From the NCBI GenBank assembly GCA_018380195.1, contig JAGZUC010000002.1:62001-126000 (forward strand): a DNA stretch of 64,000 nt, written 5' to 3'. Both the position numbers and the translations under genes were made by a program. This document shows, one piece after another, positions 34,311-43,394 of the stretch. The DNA comes from Collinsella sp. GTDB lineage: Bacteria; Actinomycetota; Coriobacteriia; Coriobacteriales; Coriobacteriaceae. Under the pieces are notes generated by a model, which made no database searches, had not been told where the DNA came from, and worked only from the letters and a program-made list of their open reading frames with translations. Numbering within the stretch: the first letter of the stretch is position 1; each line of letters opens with the position of its first letter.

Positions 34311-35441
34311 ATGCCCAACAAACCCGTGAAGATCATCATGCTTACCGGATACCTCGGTGCCGGCAAGACCACGCTGCTCAACCACATCCTCGCTAACGAC
34401 GGCGGCATCCGCGCCGCCGTGATCGTCAACGATATCGGCGAGATCAACGTCGACGCCAGCCTTATCGCCGACGGCGGCCTTTCCGAGACCGATGACCTCA
34501 TCCCGCTCACCAACGGCTGCATCTGCTGCACGCTTTCGGACGACCTGGCCAACCAGCTGCAGGGCATCGCCGATTCGGGCAACTTCGACTACATCATCAT
34601 CGAGGCATCGGGCATTTGCGAGCCTATCCCCATCGCCTACACCATCTCGAGCTTCTGCGACGAGGCCAAGGTGGGCGGCGAGCCCAAGCTCGCGCTCGAC
34701 AACATCGTGGCCGTGGTCGATTGCGCCCGCATGTACGACGAGTTCAACGGCGGTCGCGACCTGCTGGCCGAGGATATCGACGAGGACGACATCGAAAGCC
34801 TGCTCATCCAGCAGATCGAATTCTGCTCCACGCTGATCCTCAACAAGACCGATACCGTGACGCCCGAGCAGATCGCCGAGCTCAAGGCCATCGTGCGCAG
34901 CCTGCAGAAGGACGCCGTGATTGTCGAGGCCCAAAACGGCGAGGTCCCCATGGAGGAGCTGCTCGACACCGACCGCTTCGACTTTATGCGCGCCTACAAC
35001 TCCGCCGCCTGGATCGAGGCCATGGAGCATCCCGAGGAGCACGACGACCCCGAGGTGCTCGAGTACGACATCGAGACCTTTGTGTACTCGCGCCGCAAGC
35101 CGTTTGACCTGCAGAAGTTCACCAATTTTGTTGAGCAGGAGTGGCCCGACGAGGTCATCCGCGTCAAGGGTCCGCTGTGGCAGACCGGCGATCCGGACAT
35201 GTGCTACATGTTTGAGCAGGCCGGCCACCAGATGCGCCTGATGGAGAACGGCCTGTTTGTCGATTCGGCGCCCGAGGGCGAGAAGCAGAAGATCATCGAC
35301 GAGAACCCCGAAATCATGCAGATTTGGGACGACGAGACGGGAGACCGCATGACAAGCCTGTGCATCATCGGCCGTCACATGGACAAGGACGCGCTCATCG
35401 CCTCCCTCGATGCCTGCCTGACCGACTGGCACCGCGCCTAG
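34311..35441 (+). CDS. CobW/ZNG-family metal-chaperone GTPase
   Basis: 376 residues from ATG 34311, with AAGGAGG 4 bases upstream. Walker A is LTGYLGAGKTTLLNH, the metal-binding CxCC is NGCICCTLSDD, IIEASGICEPIP follows, and the G4 motif is LNKTD. The C-terminal CobW domain is present. Family members deliver zinc or other metals to client enzymes. The client is not evident here; the gene stands alone before a terminator. Confidence 0.92.
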   Translation: MPNKPVKIIMLTGYLGAGKTTLLNHILANDGGIRAAVIVNDIGEINVDASLIADGGLSETDDLIPLTNGCICCTLSDDLANQLQGIADSGNFDYIIIEASGICEPIPIAYTISSFCDEAKVGGEPKLALDNIVAVVDCARMYDEFNGGRDLLAEDIDEDDIESLLIQQIEFCSTLILNKTDTVTPEQIAELKAIVRSLQKDAVIVEAQNGEVPMEELLDTDRFDFMRAYNSAAWIEAMEHPEEHDDPEVLEYDIETFVYSRRKPFDLQKFTNFVEQEWPDEVIRVKGPLWQTGDPDMCYMFEQAGHQMRLMENGLFVDSAPEGEKQKIIDENPEIMQIWDDETGDRMTSLCIIGRHMDKDALIASLDACLTDWHRA

Positions 35442-35480
35442 GTTTATTCAAGCGGGCATTTTCCGCCTACGTAGCCGCCA

Positions 35481-35515
35481 AACCACCACGAAGGTGCTCT
35501 TCGTGGTGGTTTTTC
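35481..35515 (+). terminator. Terminator after the CobW gene
   Basis: AACCACCACGAA, loop GGTGCTC, TTCGTGGTGGTT followed by TTTCG. Confidence 0.85.
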
Positions 35516-35535
35516 GTTCTGAGCCAAGGAGATTC

Positions 35536-36135
35536 ATGTTCAACATTGTGCTGTATGCGCCCGAGATTCCGGCCAATACGGGCAATATCGGCCGCACCTG
35601 CGTGGTTGCCGGCGCCCGCCTGCATCTGGTGGAGCCGCTGGGGTTTTCACTCGACGACAAGACAGTACGTCGCGCCGGCCTGGGCTACTGGCAAAACTTG
35701 GACGTGACCACCTATGCCGGCTGGGAGGATTTCCTTGCGCGCAACGGTCTCTCCCCTGCCGACGAACGCCTGCATCTGCTGACCAAAAAGGCACGCCGCA
35801 CCTATGCGCAGAGTACCTACCGCGATGGTGACTACTTGGTCTTTGGCAGCGAGAGCTCGGGCATTCCCGAGCCACTGCTTGCCGTGGCGCCCGAGCGCTG
35901 CGAGCGCATCCCGATGCTGCGCGATTGCGACTCACTCGATAACGCCGAGGCTTGGGAAGCTCACGAGGAATCGCTGGGGCATACCGAGGACAGCCACGAG
36001 ACCATCCTTCAACAGGACATCTGCGGCAACTTCGTTAACCCCGACGACTACCGCATCAGCGCGCTCAACCTCTCCAACAGCGCCGCCATCGTCCTCTACG
36101 AGGCCCTACGCCAGGCAGGCTTTCCGGGAATGTGA
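35536..36135 (+). CDS. trmL: tRNA (cytidine/uridine-2'-O)-methyltransferase TrmL
   Basis: 199 residues from ATG 35536 with AAGGAG upstream. SPOUT family: NIVLYAPEIPANTGNIGRTC at the N-terminus, FGSESSGIPEPLL, and the SAM-knot end ISALNLSNSAAIVLYEALRQ. It methylates the wobble base of certain leucine tRNAs. Compared with short TrmL proteins it has an acidic insert (LDNAEAWEAHEESLGHTEDS) before the last motif. The chain ends Gly-Met-stop, with the TGA inside the palindromic repeat at 36131. Confidence 0.9.
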   Translation: MFNIVLYAPEIPANTGNIGRTCVVAGARLHLVEPLGFSLDDKTVRRAGLGYWQNLDVTTYAGWEDFLARNGLSPADERLHLLTKKARRTYAQSTYRDGDYLVFGSESSGIPEPLLAVAPERCERIPMLRDCDSLDNAEAWEAHEESLGHTEDSHETILQQDICGNFVNPDDYRISALNLSNSAAIVLYEALRQAGFPGM

Positions 36136-36159
36136 CAAAGGGACTATCCTTTTGCCACA
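36131..36159. repeat. Short palindromic repeat, TGTGACAAAG family, copy 1
   Basis: TGTGACAAAGG, ACTAT, CCTTTTGCCACA. Related copies at 37385-37417 and 41112-41144. Its first arm includes the TGA stop of trmL. Confidence 0.85.
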
Positions 36160-36278
36160 TTCGAGCGCCACGTCGATGGCACACACGCCTAATTGATGCT
36201 CTAGATAAAGGCCCTCACTTTTAATCAGAATTAACTAAAGTAAAATGAAGTTAAACGGCGGTGTGAAAGGAGAGCCGT

Positions 36279-37379
36279 GTGAAATATCTCGAGAACCCGT
36301 TTACCCCCAGTTTTGGTGAGGTTCCTGCCCATCTCGCTGGCAGACAACAGATTATTCGGGATTTGGACCGCGCCTTCTTGAGCCAGCGCAGGCGCCCAGA
36401 ATTGACCTCGATCTTCTCAGGCGCGCGTGGAACCGGTAAAACCGCTCTCATGTCATCGCTCGCGACAAGGGCGGAATCCCACGGCTGGATAGCCGTAAAG
36501 ACGACCGCGCTCCCGGGAATGCTTGAGGAAATCGAGTTCGGGACGAAACGCGCCGCAGCCCATCTCATCGACTCGTCCTACCACTTCGAAGTCACCGGCC
36601 TCGGAATTGCACCGCTCGGCAGCATCGAGGTCAATCGCGTTCACGATGCCTCAACCTGGCGTTATCGCATGAGCGATATCATCGACCAGCTCAACGGGGC
36701 CGGTACCGGTCTGCTCGTCACGGTTGACGAGGTGGACCCGACACTCGACGAGATGATTCAGCTCGCAGCGACGTATCAGCACTTTGTGACCGATGGGAAA
36801 CGCGTCGCCCTGCTCATGGCGGGACTTCCCAACAATGTCTCGACGTTGCTGAACCACAAGACGGTCTCGTTCCTTCGCCGCGCCCAACAATATCATCTGG
36901 GTCGCATTGCCGACTATGACGTGCGCGAGGCCTTGATTCGCACAATCCAGGAAAACGATCGCCTGGCAGATGCCGAGGGAATCGATTGAGCCGTTCGCTC
37001 GATCTCTGGTTTTCCCTTCCTATTGCAACTCGTAGGCTACCGTGCCTGGGATCTCACAAGCGATTCGAAGGAAATCTCGTCACGCGACTTTGACCTGGGA
37101 ATCAAAATCGCGCGCGACGAGATGGACGACCGAATCCTCGCGGCAACCTATCGGGAACTCACTGCAGAGGACAAGCGATTCCTCATCGCCATGCTCGATG
37201 ACGAAGAAGAGTCCACCACCGCCGACCTTATCGAGCGCCTTAAGCGTTCGCCGCAGCAGGTCTCCCGCTACCGACGCCGCATGATAGATGCCGGCATCAT
37301 CGGAGAACGAGGACGAGGGCTCGTCGCATTTGAATTGCCATTCTTCCGCGACTATCTCGCGGCTCAATGCGTGAAATAG
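36279..37379 (+). pseudogene. AAA ATPase with C-terminal winged helix, interrupted by in-frame TGA
   Basis: Starts at GTG 36279 with AAAGGAGA upstream. Walker A is SGARGTGKTALMSS, Walker B LLVTVDEVDPT, sensor region LLMAGLPNNVST, then FLRRAQQYHLG. TGA at 36987-36989 follows Gly-Ile-Asp, and the same frame then continues AVRSISGFPFLLQLVGYRAWD to a winged-helix-like end at 37379. The intact paralog at 39926 has HPYMVQLVGYYMW at the same place, so the break is a single nonsense codon and not a frameshift. It resembles ORC/Cdc6-like ATP-binding proteins common in actinobacteria; the role is unknown. Confidence 0.85.
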
Positions 37380-37384
37380 AAATC

Positions 37385-37417
37385 AATGTGACAAAGAGGC
37401 AGTCCCTTTGTCACATT
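37385..37417. repeat. Short palindromic repeat, TGTGACAAAG family, copy 2
   Basis: AATGTGACAAAG and CTTTGTCACATT, 12-bp perfect arms around AGGCAGTCC. It lies between the convergent ends of the ATPase pseudogene (37379) and the UvrA-like gene (37420). Confidence 0.88.
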
Positions 37418-37419
37418 GC

Positions 37420-39933
37420 CTATAGGTAGCGACCGGTAATGCTCTTGGAGCAGGCCGCGATGTCGCCCGGCGTGCCGGCGCAGACGATTTGCCCGCCCGC
37501 GTCGCCACCGCCCGGGCCCATGTCGATTACGTAATCGGCGTTACGGATAAGGTCGAGGTCATGCTCGATCACGACAACTGTGGCGCCCTTGGCAACGAGG
37601 CCGTCAAACACACTCAGCAACACCTGAACATCGAGCGGATGCAGGCCAATCGTGGGCTCGTCGAATACGAATACGGCATCATCCTGCACGCGGCCCATCT
37701 CGCTCGCGAGCTTGAGGCGCTGAGCCTCACCGCCCGAAAGCGCCGGCGTTGGCTCGCCAAGCGTGAGATAACCCAAACCCAGGTCGTGCAAGGTCTGCAA
37801 GCGCGCTTGAACTTTCTTAAGTCCCACCGTGGCGTCGAGGGCTTCGTCCACACTCATGTCCATAAGCTGCGGCAACGTAAGCAGGCTCCCGTCCTTGCCC
37901 TCGCGATGGATATGCGAAGCCGTGTCTGCATAACGTGAGCCGCGACATGCCGGGCAGACGATCTCGACATCGGGCAAAAACTGCACGTCGAGCGATATCG
38001 AGCCCGTGCCATCGCACGTAGGGCAGCGCAAGGCGCCAGTGTTGTAGCTAAAGGCACCCGCCTTGTAGCCGGCTGCCTTGGCCTCGGGCGTACGGGCGAA
38101 AGCGCGGCGCAGCTCATCATGGATGTCGGCATAAGTCGCCACCGTCGAGCGCACGTTGGCGCCGATAGGCGTAGCGTCAATCAGGTTTGCGCGGGCAATG
38201 CCTTCGGCATCGATCCAACGCACATGTTTTGGCAAGCGCTCGCCGGCTGCCTGCGCCTTGAGTGCCGGGATGAGCGTCTCGAGCACCAACGTCGTCTTGC
38301 CCGAACCCGAAACGCCCGTCACCGCGACAAGGCGACCGCGCGGGATATCGACTTCGAGCGGCTTGACGGTATGGATGGCATCGGTTGCCATGCGGATGTG
38401 ACCCTGGTCGAACATTTCGTCGTCAGTCACCTGCGGGCGCAAGCGCTTGGGGTCTGCGCGCAAAAACGGGGCGATGCGGCTGCCCTGCGATTGTTCGACC
38501 TCGTCCACCGTACCCGCAGCGATCACATTACCGCCGCCTGCTCCGGCAACGGGGCCCATCTCGACCAGATAGTCGGCTTCCGCCAGCACACGTGTATCGT
38601 GGTCGACAACAACCACGGTGTTGCCGTCATCCACCAGATCGCGCATCACGCCTACCAGACCGTCGACATTTGCCGGATGCAAGCCAATCGAGGGCTCGTC
38701 CAGCACATAAAGCACGCCCGTCGATCGGTTGCGCACCACACGGGCGAGCTGCACACGCTGGCGCTCACCCGTGGAGAGCGTGGCACCGGCGCGGTCGAGC
38801 GAAAGATAATCGAGACCCAGGTCGACCAGACGACGGGCCGCGCTCAAAAACGATTCGCAGATATCCGTCGCCATGGGTTGCATCTCGGCCGGCAAGGATG
38901 CGGGCACCCCGCGCACCCACTCAATCGCCTCGCCCAATGTCATGGCCGCCGCCTGCGCCAGATTGATACCGCGCACCTGGGGCTGGCACGCAGCCTCGGA
39001 GAGACGCGTGCCGCCGCAGTCACGGCATGGCCCCTCGCGTAAAAAGCGCGCAACGCGCTTGAGGCCCTTGTCGTCCTTAACCTTGGCGAGTGCATTCTCG
39101 ACGGTATAGACGGCGTTGTAATAGGTAAAGTCGAGCGGCGTGGCGCCCTCGCCGTTTTTGGGAACGTAAAGAATGTGCTTCTTAACCGCCGGGCCGTGGA
39201 ACACGATATCGCGCTCTTGAGGCGTGAGCTGGTTAAACGGCACGTCGGTGCGCACGCCCATCTCGCCGGCTACCTGCTTCATCAGATCCCACATGAGCGT
39301 ACCCCAGGGAAGCACCGCGCCTTCGTTGATGGTCTTTGACTCGTCGGGCACCAGGCTCGCCTCGTCCACCTCGCGCATGACACCGGTGCCGCCACAGGTG
39401 GGGCATGCACCGCCGCTATTGAAAGCCAAATCCTCGGCACCCGGCGCGTAGAACTCGCGGCCGCATGCGGGGCACGTGAGCGACAGGCCCGCAGCCACAT
39501 TAAGGCTCGGCTCCACACGCGCCCCGCAATGCGGGCACACGTGATGGGCACAGCGGCTAAAGAGCAGACGCAGGCTGTTGTTGAGCTCGGTCATGGTGCC
39601 AAAGGTGGAACGCACGCCCGGCACGCTGGGGCGCTGATGCAATGCGAGCGCCGCCGGCACGTGCAGTACCTCGTCCACCTGGGCGTGTTCGGCCTGCGTT
39701 AGGCGACGTCGAGTATAGGTGCTGAGTGCTTCCAAGTAGCGACGCGAGCCCTCAGCATAAAGAACCCCCAGCGCCAGCGAACTCTTACCCGAACCCGATA
39801 CGCCGGCAATACCCACGAGCTTTCCCAGCGGAATGTCGATACCGATGTCCTTGAGGTTATGGACGCGCGCGCCACGTACCTCGATAGCCTGCGGGCTCAT
39901 CTTCTGTTCCGTCACCTTTATCACCCTACTCAT
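37420..39933 (-). CDS. UvrA-like ABC ATPase, short type without the UvrB-binding domain
   Basis: 837 residues, about 100 shorter than housekeeping UvrA. Two ABC modules: Walker A GVSGSGKSS and GVSGSGKTT, signatures LSTGERQRVQLA and LSGGEAQRLKLA, Walker B LYVLDEPSIGLHP and VFVFDEPTIGLHP. Zinc motifs are CPHCG...CPACG and CPTCDG...CPACRG. Class II UvrA proteins of this length are linked to drug or DNA-adduct tolerance. Its ATG at 39933 overlaps the stop of the upstream ATPase by 8 bases (ATGAGTAG), suggesting translational coupling; an internal ATG at 39900 is an alternative. Confidence 0.92.
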   Translation of the reverse strand: MSRVIKVTEQKMSPQAIEVRGARVHNLKDIGIDIPLGKLVGIAGVSGSGKSSLALGVLYAEGSRRYLEALSTYTRRRLTQAEHAQVDEVLHVPAALALHQRPSVPGVRSTFGTMTELNNSLRLLFSRCAHHVCPHCGARVEPSLNVAAGLSLTCPACGREFYAPGAEDLAFNSGGACPTCGGTGVMREVDEASLVPDESKTINEGAVLPWGTLMWDLMKQVAGEMGVRTDVPFNQLTPQERDIVFHGPAVKKHILYVPKNGEGATPLDFTYYNAVYTVENALAKVKDDKGLKRVARFLREGPCRDCGGTRLSEAACQPQVRGINLAQAAAMTLGEAIEWVRGVPASLPAEMQPMATDICESFLSAARRLVDLGLDYLSLDRAGATLSTGERQRVQLARVVRNRSTGVLYVLDEPSIGLHPANVDGLVGVMRDLVDDGNTVVVVDHDTRVLAEADYLVEMGPVAGAGGGNVIAAGTVDEVEQSQGSRIAPFLRADPKRLRPQVTDDEMFDQGHIRMATDAIHTVKPLEVDIPRGRLVAVTGVSGSGKTTLVLETLIPALKAQAAGERLPKHVRWIDAEGIARANLIDATPIGANVRSTVATYADIHDELRRAFARTPEAKAAGYKAGAFSYNTGALRCPTCDGTGSISLDVQFLPDVEIVCPACRGSRYADTASHIHREGKDGSLLTLPQLMDMSVDEALDATVGLKKVQARLQTLHDLGLGYLTLGEPTPALSGGEAQRLKLASEMGRVQDDAVFVFDEPTIGLHPLDVQVLLSVFDGLVAKGATVVVIEHDLDLIRNADYVIDMGPGGGDAGGQIVCAGTPGDIAACSKSITGRYL

Positions 39934-41044
39934 GCCATAAAACTCGATCGCGAATGTACGCGCCCAGCATGGGCACGGTAAACCGGACGAGGCCGTATCC
40001 GGCAGCTTCGATGACGCGCTCGCGAATCAGGCTTGCGCGATATTTACTCGCCCAGCTCTGGGTACGCTCGCAGCGCTCAATGATATCCGCCATGCGCGTC
40101 GGTTTGCCCTCGTCAACCGCCATGGCCTCGATAAAGAGGCGCTGTGGACTGCGCAGCCCGTAATACAGAGGCGCGTCAACCGCTTCGTAGAACTCGGAGA
40201 CGGCATCCGCATGGCCATCCTCGACATCGCGCCTTTCGATGACCTGCGAGCTACGCCGGACAGCAGACCGCCACATGTAATAGCCCACCAGCTGAACCAT
40301 ATAGGGATGCCCCATGCTCTTGCGCGCCGCAAGGTCCGCCGTCTCCGCGTCAACGTAAAGACCAGCATCTTTGACCGCCTGGATATATGAATCACGCACC
40401 TTGGGCAAGGATATCGCCCCCAGCGTACGCTGCTGGGCACGCCGCAAAAACGTCACGCTCGGCTCTTCGAGCAGGTCGTCAACCATACTGGGTAAGCCGG
40501 CGAACACCAGCGCAAGACCACGCTGCTCGCTATCGGGCAAGCCCGTGGCATCCTGGTCTCCGAGCACCTGCTGATAGAGAACGGCAAGGGCCGCCAGCTC
40601 CTCGATAGACGCCGATTGCGCCTCGTCAATCGCAAACAGTATGCCTTTGCCTGGACCGAGCTTCTTGAGGCGCTCGTTGACCAGCCCTCGCAACATCTCG
40701 CCCTTTGCCCGCGCCGCCTCGACTGACATCCGACCAAACGACGGACCGAACTCCATTGACGTCACAACGGGTTTATTCGAGCGAAGCGCGTCGGCCAATC
40801 GGTCGCATAAGCCAAGCGAAGCGGAATCGGAGACAACCGCCCATCCGCGCTCGCTAGCTAAACGCTGCAGCTCCCGCAGGAGAACCGTCTTGCCGCAGCC
40901 GCGGTTTCCCGTAATGAGCATGAGCCTACCCGGCGCTCCGGCGCCGTTATCGAGCCCTTCCTCGAAATCTTCGATGACCGACTCGCGACCGATGAGTATC
41001 GGAGGCCGCTTGCCAGCCGTGGGCTTAAAGGGATTTGGATTCAT
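39926..41044 (-). CDS. AAA ATPase (ORC/Cdc6-like ATP-binding protein)
   Basis: 372 residues from ATG 41044. N-terminal NPFKPTAGKRPPILIGRE, Walker A TGNRGCGKTVLLRE, Walker B LFAIDEAQSAS, sensor 1 region LVFAGLPSMVDD, FLRRAQQRTLG, and a C-terminal winged-helix-like region. It is paralogous to the broken ATPase at 36279, on the other side of the UvrA-like gene. It is directly coupled to that gene, so both products may act together, for example loading or clearing on DNA; this is inference. A triple 10-bp repeat lies upstream. Confidence 0.88.
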   Translation of the reverse strand: MNPNPFKPTAGKRPPILIGRESVIEDFEEGLDNGAGAPGRLMLITGNRGCGKTVLLRELQRLASERGWAVVSDSASLGLCDRLADALRSNKPVVTSMEFGPSFGRMSVEAARAKGEMLRGLVNERLKKLGPGKGILFAIDEAQSASIEELAALAVLYQQVLGDQDATGLPDSEQRGLALVFAGLPSMVDDLLEEPSVTFLRRAQQRTLGAISLPKVRDSYIQAVKDAGLYVDAETADLAARKSMGHPYMVQLVGYYMWRSAVRRSSQVIERRDVEDGHADAVSEFYEAVDAPLYYGLRSPQRLFIEAMAVDEGKPTRMADIIERCERTQSWASKYRASLIRERVIEAAGYGLVRFTVPMLGAYIRDRVLWHE

Positions 41045-41080
41045 GTCGGCCTCCTCGGATTGGCAAACCCTGGAAATAGT

Positions 41081-41110
41081 TATACCAACTTATACCGAGT
41101 TATACCAATA
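41081..41110 (-). promoter_or_regulatory. Three tandem 10-bp repeats upstream of the ATPase-UvrA operon
   Basis: TATACCAACT, TATACCGAGT and TATACCAATA stand head to tail with exactly one helical turn spacing, 37 bases before the ATPase start. They look like iterons for cooperative binding and also contain promoter-like TATA sequence on the minus strand (GGTATAAC). Confidence 0.65.
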
Positions 41111-41111
41111 G

Positions 41112-41144
41112 CATGTGACAAAGGAACTGTCCCTTTGTCACATG
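41112..41144. repeat. Short palindromic repeat, TGTGACAAAG family, copy 3
   Basis: CATGTGACAAAGG, AACTGT, CCCTTTGTCACATG. On the minus strand the sequence ATGTGACAAAG supplies the last Met and the TGA stop of the Tet(M)-like gene. Confidence 0.88.
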
Positions 41145-43141
41145 TGGCCGAAAAACTCGGCGTCTGCTGCTCGCCAGGGGCGGAAGGTGGCGGGATCGAT
41201 CTTTACGTGCGCCGCGGCGGGTACGTCGTACCATTTGACCGTGTAACCGGCGCCGTGAGAGCAAAAGACCGAGTCGGGCGTGTTGGGCAGATCGGCTTCT
41301 GGCTCATAGGCGGCCGTCTCGATGACGCGCTCGGCATCATGGCAAGCCGCATAGCCGGCAAACTCTAGATACAGATGTCCGCGACCACTCGTGTAGGCAG
41401 CCACCTCCAGCGCGTAATCCTGCACTTCGGATGCCGGCACGCGACCCACAAGCTTCGCCCGGTCTCCCGCCATCGTCGGCGGCTCGTACTCGGCACCCAT
41501 ACGCGTGGCATCCGAGAGCGCCCGGCCCACGCACTCCCCCGGCACCTCGAGCTCAAAGCGATACCACGGCTCCAACAGTACCGCCGCGCCGGCCTCACGC
41601 GCCTGCATGAGCCCCTGACGAATCGCGCGGTACGTGGCCTGGCGAAAATCGCCGCCCTCGGTGTGTTTGGCATGCGCGCGGCCGCCCGTGAGCGTAATGC
41701 ACACATCGGTGATGGGCGAGCCGGTCAGCGCGCCCAGGTGATCGCGCTCCATGGCGTTGGTGAGTGCCAAACGCTGCCAGTTAAGATCGAGCTCGTCGGT
41801 CGAGGTCACGGTGCCAAACTGCACGCCCGAACCCGCTGGCAACGGCTCCAGGCGTAGATGCACCTCGGCATAGTGGCGCAGTGGCTCAAAGTGGCCCACG
41901 CCCTCGACCGGCTGCGAAATAGTCTCCTTATAGAGAATGCCGCCGGGCTCAAACGCAATCGAAAGGCCAAAGCGATCGCCCAGCACCCGCTGCACGACCT
42001 CGAGTTGCACGGCGCCCATCAACTGCAAATGAATCTGCTCAAGATGCGTATTCCAGCTTACGCCGAGCATGGGATCCTCGTCCGCCAACTCAGTCAGCGC
42101 TTTGAACACCGCGTGGACATCGTGTTCGCCCGGAAGCACCGTATAGGTGAGGACCGGCGCAATGACGGGCGCATCGCCCGCAGGCTCCGCGCCCAGGGCA
42201 TCCCCCGGGCGAACGTGCGCAAGACCCGTCACGGCACAAATACCGCCAGCAGCAACTTCTTGGGCAAGCTCATACTTCTCGCCGTTATAGATGCGTACCT
42301 GATCGACCTTTTGCTCCCATGCCTCGGCACCGGAACGTCCGTCAATCATCTGCTTGGCATGCAGTGTGCCGCCGGTTACTTTAACCCATGCCAAGCGCTC
42401 GCCGCGATCCCCGCGGCTGACACGATAGACGCGCGCGGCAAACTCCGGGAGCCACGCCTGTTCACGCATCAGCGCGCATATGCCATCCAGCAGCTCGTCC
42501 ACGCCTTGGTCCTTGAGCGCCGAGCCGGCAAAGCAGGGAAAGAGCTTGCGCTCGGCAACCATGCGCGACAGCGTTGCGACAGAAAGCTCGCCCGCTTCAA
42601 GAAACTCCTCGAGCGCCGCCTCGTCCAACGCAGCAGCGTCCTCCTGAACGGCGCCGCCCGCCAGCAGTTCGTTGGCATCCAGGCAGCCTTCGGAAAGACG
42701 CTGCCCGAGCTGTGCCAGCAAAATATCGCGACCGGGATTCTCCAAATCAATTTTGTTGATAAAGATGAACGTCGGAATGTCATAGCGCGCAAGCAGGCGC
42801 CACAGAGTTTCGGTATGCCCCTGCACGCCATCGTTGGCACCCACAACCAAAATCGCGTAGTCCAGCGCGCGCAATGTGCGCTCCGACTCGGCAGAAAAAT
42901 CGACATGCCCCGGCGCATCCACGAGCATGACGTGGGTATCGCCATGATCGAGTACGGCCTGCGACGAGAAGATCGTAATGCCGCGCTCGCGCTCGATCGC
43001 GTTAGTGTCCAGATGCGAATCGCCATCGTCCACGCGGCCGCGCTTGCGGATGCGACCCGCGTTGAACAGCATGGCCTCGGCCAACGTGGTCTTGCCGGCA
43101 TCGACATGCGCCAAGATTCCAACGACCGCTTGCTTCGACAT
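41138..43141 (-). CDS. Tet(M)-like ribosomal-protection GTPase (EF-G superfamily)
   Basis: 667 residues from ATG 43141 with AGGAGAG upstream. GTPase motifs are GILAHVDAGKTTLAE, VDAPGHVDFSAE and FINKID. EF-G-like domains II-V follow, with the domain IV-V order of Tet(M)/Otr(A) proteins. These remove tetracycline from ribosomes. This sequence is clearly divergent from mobile tet(W)/tet(M) as I recall them and has no mobile-element context, so it may be a chromosomal translation factor; resistance is not established. Ends Gly-His-Met-stop within a palindromic repeat. Confidence 0.88.
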   Translation of the reverse strand: MSKQAVVGILAHVDAGKTTLAEAMLFNAGRIRKRGRVDDGDSHLDTNAIERERGITIFSSQAVLDHGDTHVMLVDAPGHVDFSAESERTLRALDYAILVVGANDGVQGHTETLWRLLARYDIPTFIFINKIDLENPGRDILLAQLGQRLSEGCLDANELLAGGAVQEDAAALDEAALEEFLEAGELSVATLSRMVAERKLFPCFAGSALKDQGVDELLDGICALMREQAWLPEFAARVYRVSRGDRGERLAWVKVTGGTLHAKQMIDGRSGAEAWEQKVDQVRIYNGEKYELAQEVAAGGICAVTGLAHVRPGDALGAEPAGDAPVIAPVLTYTVLPGEHDVHAVFKALTELADEDPMLGVSWNTHLEQIHLQLMGAVQLEVVQRVLGDRFGLSIAFEPGGILYKETISQPVEGVGHFEPLRHYAEVHLRLEPLPAGSGVQFGTVTSTDELDLNWQRLALTNAMERDHLGALTGSPITDVCITLTGGRAHAKHTEGGDFRQATYRAIRQGLMQAREAGAAVLLEPWYRFELEVPGECVGRALSDATRMGAEYEPPTMAGDRAKLVGRVPASEVQDYALEVAAYTSGRGHLYLEFAGYAACHDAERVIETAAYEPEADLPNTPDSVFCSHGAGYTVKWYDVPAAAHVKIDPATFRPWRAADAEFFGHM

Positions 43142-43329
43142 GGCTCTCCTCTTATTGCAAGCCCATCGCACGCGGCAACGGGCGTTCACGCTCCACACTG
43201 GATGATACAATTTACGGGCCGGCGGGCGAAGCGGGCCCTATCCCCCGACCGAGCTCATCGCCCCGCGTTGCCGCGCGGCGATTTTCGTAGGTTCGCGCCT
43301 TGCGAAAGCCGGCTTGCAAATCAGCGCAG

Positions 43330-43366
43330 CGAACGAAAATGGCCCCGCCCGGGCCATTTTCGTTCG
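43330..43366. repeat. Palindrome with 16-bp arms downstream of the GNAT gene
   Basis: CGAACGAAAATGGCCC and its inverse around CGCC. It lies 28 bases after the GNAT stop on the minus strand, with no T-run. A diverged partial copy of the arm (GCGATTTTCGTAGGTTCGCG) occurs near 43277. Confidence 0.75.
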
Positions 43367-43394
43367 TGCGAATTGTTGACACGCGCCCCTGCTT

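Noticed and set aside
41138..43141. Acquired tetracycline resistance gene
   Set aside because: Family membership is clear, but divergence and context do not show an acquired resistance determinant.
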